DNA of 7,371 nt from Trebonia sp036501515 (GTDB lineage Bacteria > Actinomycetota > Actinomycetes > Streptosporangiales > Streptosporangiaceae). The stretch spans positions 1 to 7,371 of the forward strand of contig DASYAD010000142.1 of the NCBI GenBank assembly GCA_036501515.1, written 5' to 3'. Below the pieces are notes generated by a model that worked only from the letters and a program-made list of their open reading frames with translations, did not search any database and was not told the DNA's origin. Below are positions 6,154 through 7,371 of the stretch, piece after piece. Numbering within the stretch: position 1 is the first letter of the stretch; each line of letters starts with the position of its first letter. The position numbers were made by a program, and so were the translations under genes.

Positions 6154-6590
6154 TACGGGGCTTCGCCGGATCCGCCCGGCCGGGCCGGCCGGAAGACCGG
6201 TGCCCAGGCCGCCTGCCCGGCTGGCTCGAAGTTGACCTCGACCGGCAGCCCGATCCTGACGGCCTCGGGATCGCAGCCGACGATGTTCGTGATGAACCGC
6301 AGGCCTGCCTGCTCCTCGAGCTCGACAATGGCGATCACGTACGGCACCGGCACGGCCGGGTTGTACGCGTGGCGGTTGATGGTGAAGGTGAACACCGTGC
6401 CGCGGCCGCTCACCGCCCGCGGCGTCAGCGTCCCGCCGCAGTCCGCGCAGGTCTCACGCGGCGGGTGCACCCAGCGCTCGCACGCCGCGCACCACAAGAT
6501 CAGCAGCTGCCCCTGGGCGCCGCCGGTCCAGAACGGCCGGCTGGCCTCGGTGAGGGTCGGAGGGGGCCGCTGCACGCTCGTTTCTGTCAC
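6153..6590 (-). CDS. DUF35 Zn-ribbon/OB-fold protein
   Basis: The 145-residue protein has the standard small-DUF35 layout. An N-terminal helix (about 11-28) is followed by a rubredoxin-like zinc ribbon with Cys34, Cys37, Cys48 and Cys51 (LWCAACERWVHPPRETCADC), then an OB-fold: GRGTVFTFTINRHAY (62-76), PYVIAIVELEEQAGLRFITN (83-102), IVGCDPEAVRIGLPVEVNF (103-121). DUF35 proteins bind thiolase-fold partners and contact the CoA ester, as in ChsH2-Ltp2 of steroid side-chain breakdown. The divergent gene at 6628 is such a thiolase-fold protein, so they probably form a complex. The start is a GTG at 6590 with no clear ribosome site but a TANNNT -10 six bases upstream, consistent with a leaderless mRNA. 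The stop overlaps the TetR start. Confidence 0.9.
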   Translation of the reverse strand: MTETSVQRPPPTLTEASRPFWTGGAQGQLLILWCAACERWVHPPRETCADCGGTLTPRAVSGRGTVFTFTINRHAYNPAVPVPYVIAIVELEEQAGLRFITNIVGCDPEAVRIGLPVEVNFEPAGQAAWAPVFRPARPGGSGEAP

Positions 6591-6596
6591 ACCGGC

Positions 6597-6624
6597 AGCA
6601 TAGATCAGGTCACTGTATTGTCAT
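6597..6624 (-). promoter_or_regulatory. Putative promoter of the DUF35-tetR operon (leaderless)
   Basis: On the minus strand ATGACA (6619-6624; five of six consensus bases) and TATGCT (6597-6602; TANNNT) are 16 bases apart. The -10 ends six bases before the GTG at 6590, so transcription should begin at or next to the start codon. The -35 lies inside the palindrome at 6619-6633. Confidence 0.5.
6616..6621 (+). promoter_or_regulatory. Putative -10 box of the thiolase gene (leaderless)
   Basis: TATTGT fits the actinobacterial TANNNT -10 and ends six bases before the ATG at 6628, which would give a leaderless transcript. There is no ribosome site upstream of the ATG, and no good -35 is seen. Confidence 0.45.
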
Positions 6625-6633
6625 AACATGACA
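6619..6633. promoter_or_regulatory. Palindrome TGTCA-N5-TGACA, probable TetR operator
   Basis: TGTCATAACATGACA is a perfect palindrome with 6-base arms around AAC. It overlaps the -35 of the minus-strand DUF35-tetR promoter and the start codon of the plus-strand thiolase gene, so a bound dimer could block both. The same half-sites with the same spacing appear at 5476-5490. Confidence 0.65.
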
Positions 6634-7371
6634 GTTCTCGACCCGGGCATCGAGCGGGGTGCCTGCATCACCGGTGTCGGCATGTCGCCGATCGGCCGAC
6701 GGACCGGCATCGCCGGGACCGACCTGACCGCTGCCGCCGCGCGGGCGGCGATCGCGGATGCCGGGCTCCGGCCGGCGGACATCGACGGGATCGCCTCGAT
6801 GGGCGACACGCCGGTCGGCGAGGCCGCCCGGGCCGTGGGCATCGACGCGGCCTGGTCCGGCGGCGGGTTCGACACCGGAGGGCTGCTCTCGCCCCTGATG
6901 TCGGCGTTCGTCGCCGTCGGGAGCGGGCAGGCCCGCCACGTCCTGGTCTACCGCACGGTGCAGATGATGGGCGGGTCGATCCTCCCGCAGGAGCCGGGGG
7001 AGCGGTCCGCGCCTCGCGGGCCCGACTGGATCGGCCCGCTGATGACGATGCACGCCTACTCGGCCGTCAACTGGCTCGCCATGCACTGCCGCCGCCACAT
7101 GCACCTGTACGGGACGACCAAGGAGCAGCTCGGGTGGCTGGCCGTCAACAGCCGCCGGAACGCCGCCCTCAATCCTGCCGCCGTGTACAAGGAGCCGATC
7201 ACCCTCGGCGACTACCTCGCGGCCCGGTCTATCTCGGACCCGCTGAGCCTGCTCGACTGCGATGTTCCGGTCGACGGGTCCATCGCCGTGGTGGTCTCCG
7301 CGGCCGACCGGGCCGGCGACGGCCCGAACCCGCCCGTCCGGGTCGAGGCGATCGGCGGGTCCCGCGGCGAG
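6628..7371 (+). CDS. Thiolase-fold lipid-transfer/SCP-x-type protein (Ltp2-like), partial
   Basis: The first 248 codons are present; the gene continues past the right edge. GACITGVGMSPIGRRTG (11-27) is the family's first strand; LTAAAARAAIADAGLRPADIDGIA (33-56) follows as in thiolases; VAVGSGQARHVLVYRTVQ (95-112) and LLDCDVPVDGSIAVVVSAADRA (208-229) match the lipid-transfer/SCP-x group. The segment where true thiolases carry the nucleophilic cysteine reads GGGFDTGGLLSPLMSAF (78-94), with no cysteine, as in Ltp2-type retro-aldolases that cleave beta-hydroxyacyl-CoA without a covalent acyl-enzyme. Ltp2 needs a DUF35 partner, and such a gene lies divergently 37 bases away. The ATG at 6628 is read from a likely leaderless mRNA and sits inside the palindrome at 6619-6633. 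The C-terminal catalytic tyrosines of Ltp2 would be outside the window, so aldolase activity is only inferred. Confidence 0.88.
   Translation, partial: MTVLDPGIERGACITGVGMSPIGRRTGIAGTDLTAAAARAAIADAGLRPADIDGIASMGDTPVGEAARAVGIDAAWSGGGFDTGGLLSPLMSAFVAVGSGQARHVLVYRTVQMMGGSILPQEPGERSAPRGPDWIGPLMTMHAYSAVNWLAMHCRRHMHLYGTTKEQLGWLAVNSRRNAALNPAAVYKEPITLGDYLAARSISDPLSLLDCDVPVDGSIAVVVSAADRAGDGPNPPVRVEAIGGSRGE

Noticed and set aside
5521..6603. A 360-codon open frame on the plus strand opposite the tetR and DUF35 genes
   Set aside because: It is the mirror of two convincing minus-strand genes. The protein is arginine- and proline-rich with no recognisable domain, as expected from G/C-biased DNA with few stops.
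1..7371. tRNA or rRNA genes, CRISPR arrays, insertion sequences
   Set aside because: No cloverleaf-like segments, regularly spaced repeats, transposase motifs or terminal inverted repeats were seen.

Overview
The window looks like a piece of a high-GC actinobacterial chromosome. The coding DNA has strong G/C bias at third codon positions, several starts are GTG, and two start codons sit where leaderless transcripts would begin. The genes are acyl-CoA chemistry genes of the kind found in actinobacterial catabolic islands for steroids, aromatics or unusual carboxylic acids. No species can be named from the sequence.

Layout. (1) 1-1723, minus strand: a fusion protein (3-hydroxy-3-methylglutaryl-CoA-synthase-like thiolase fold plus a DUF35/OB-fold domain), followed with an ATGA overlap by a thiolase that runs off the left edge. 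(2) 1724-1820: an A/T-rich divergent promoter carrying repeated ATGRTCGG boxes. (3) 1821-4952, plus strand: a compact operon of a two-domain VOC (glyoxalase/dioxygenase superfamily) protein, an isochorismatase-fold protein without the catalytic cysteine, and an AMP-dependent acyl-CoA synthetase. (4) 4953-5538: a stretch without an intact gene, holding minus-strand remnants of CaiB/BaiF CoA-transferase starts and of an XRE-type helix-turn-helix regulator, with a promoter and a strong palindrome at its right end. (5) 5539-6590, minus strand: a DUF35 Zn-ribbon/OB-fold protein followed by a TetR-family regulator. (6) 6591-6627: a short divergent promoter. (7) 6628-7371, plus strand: a thiolase-fold protein of the lipid-transfer/SCP-x type, running off the right edge and lacking the usual nucleophilic cysteine in the part seen.

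How they may work together (inference). The acyl-CoA synthetase would activate a carboxylic acid as its CoA thioester. The VOC protein could carry out a ring or side-chain step. The two thiolase/DUF35 modules could cleave or condense the acyl-CoA: one has an intact thiolase cysteine, the other resembles the cysteine-less aldolase Ltp2, which works with a DUF35 partner. The most interesting regulatory signal is a shared palindrome, TGTCA-N5-TGACA. It occurs once in the DUF35/thiolase divergent promoter and once in front of the broken CoA-transferase remnant, so the TetR protein encoded between them probably controlled both units.
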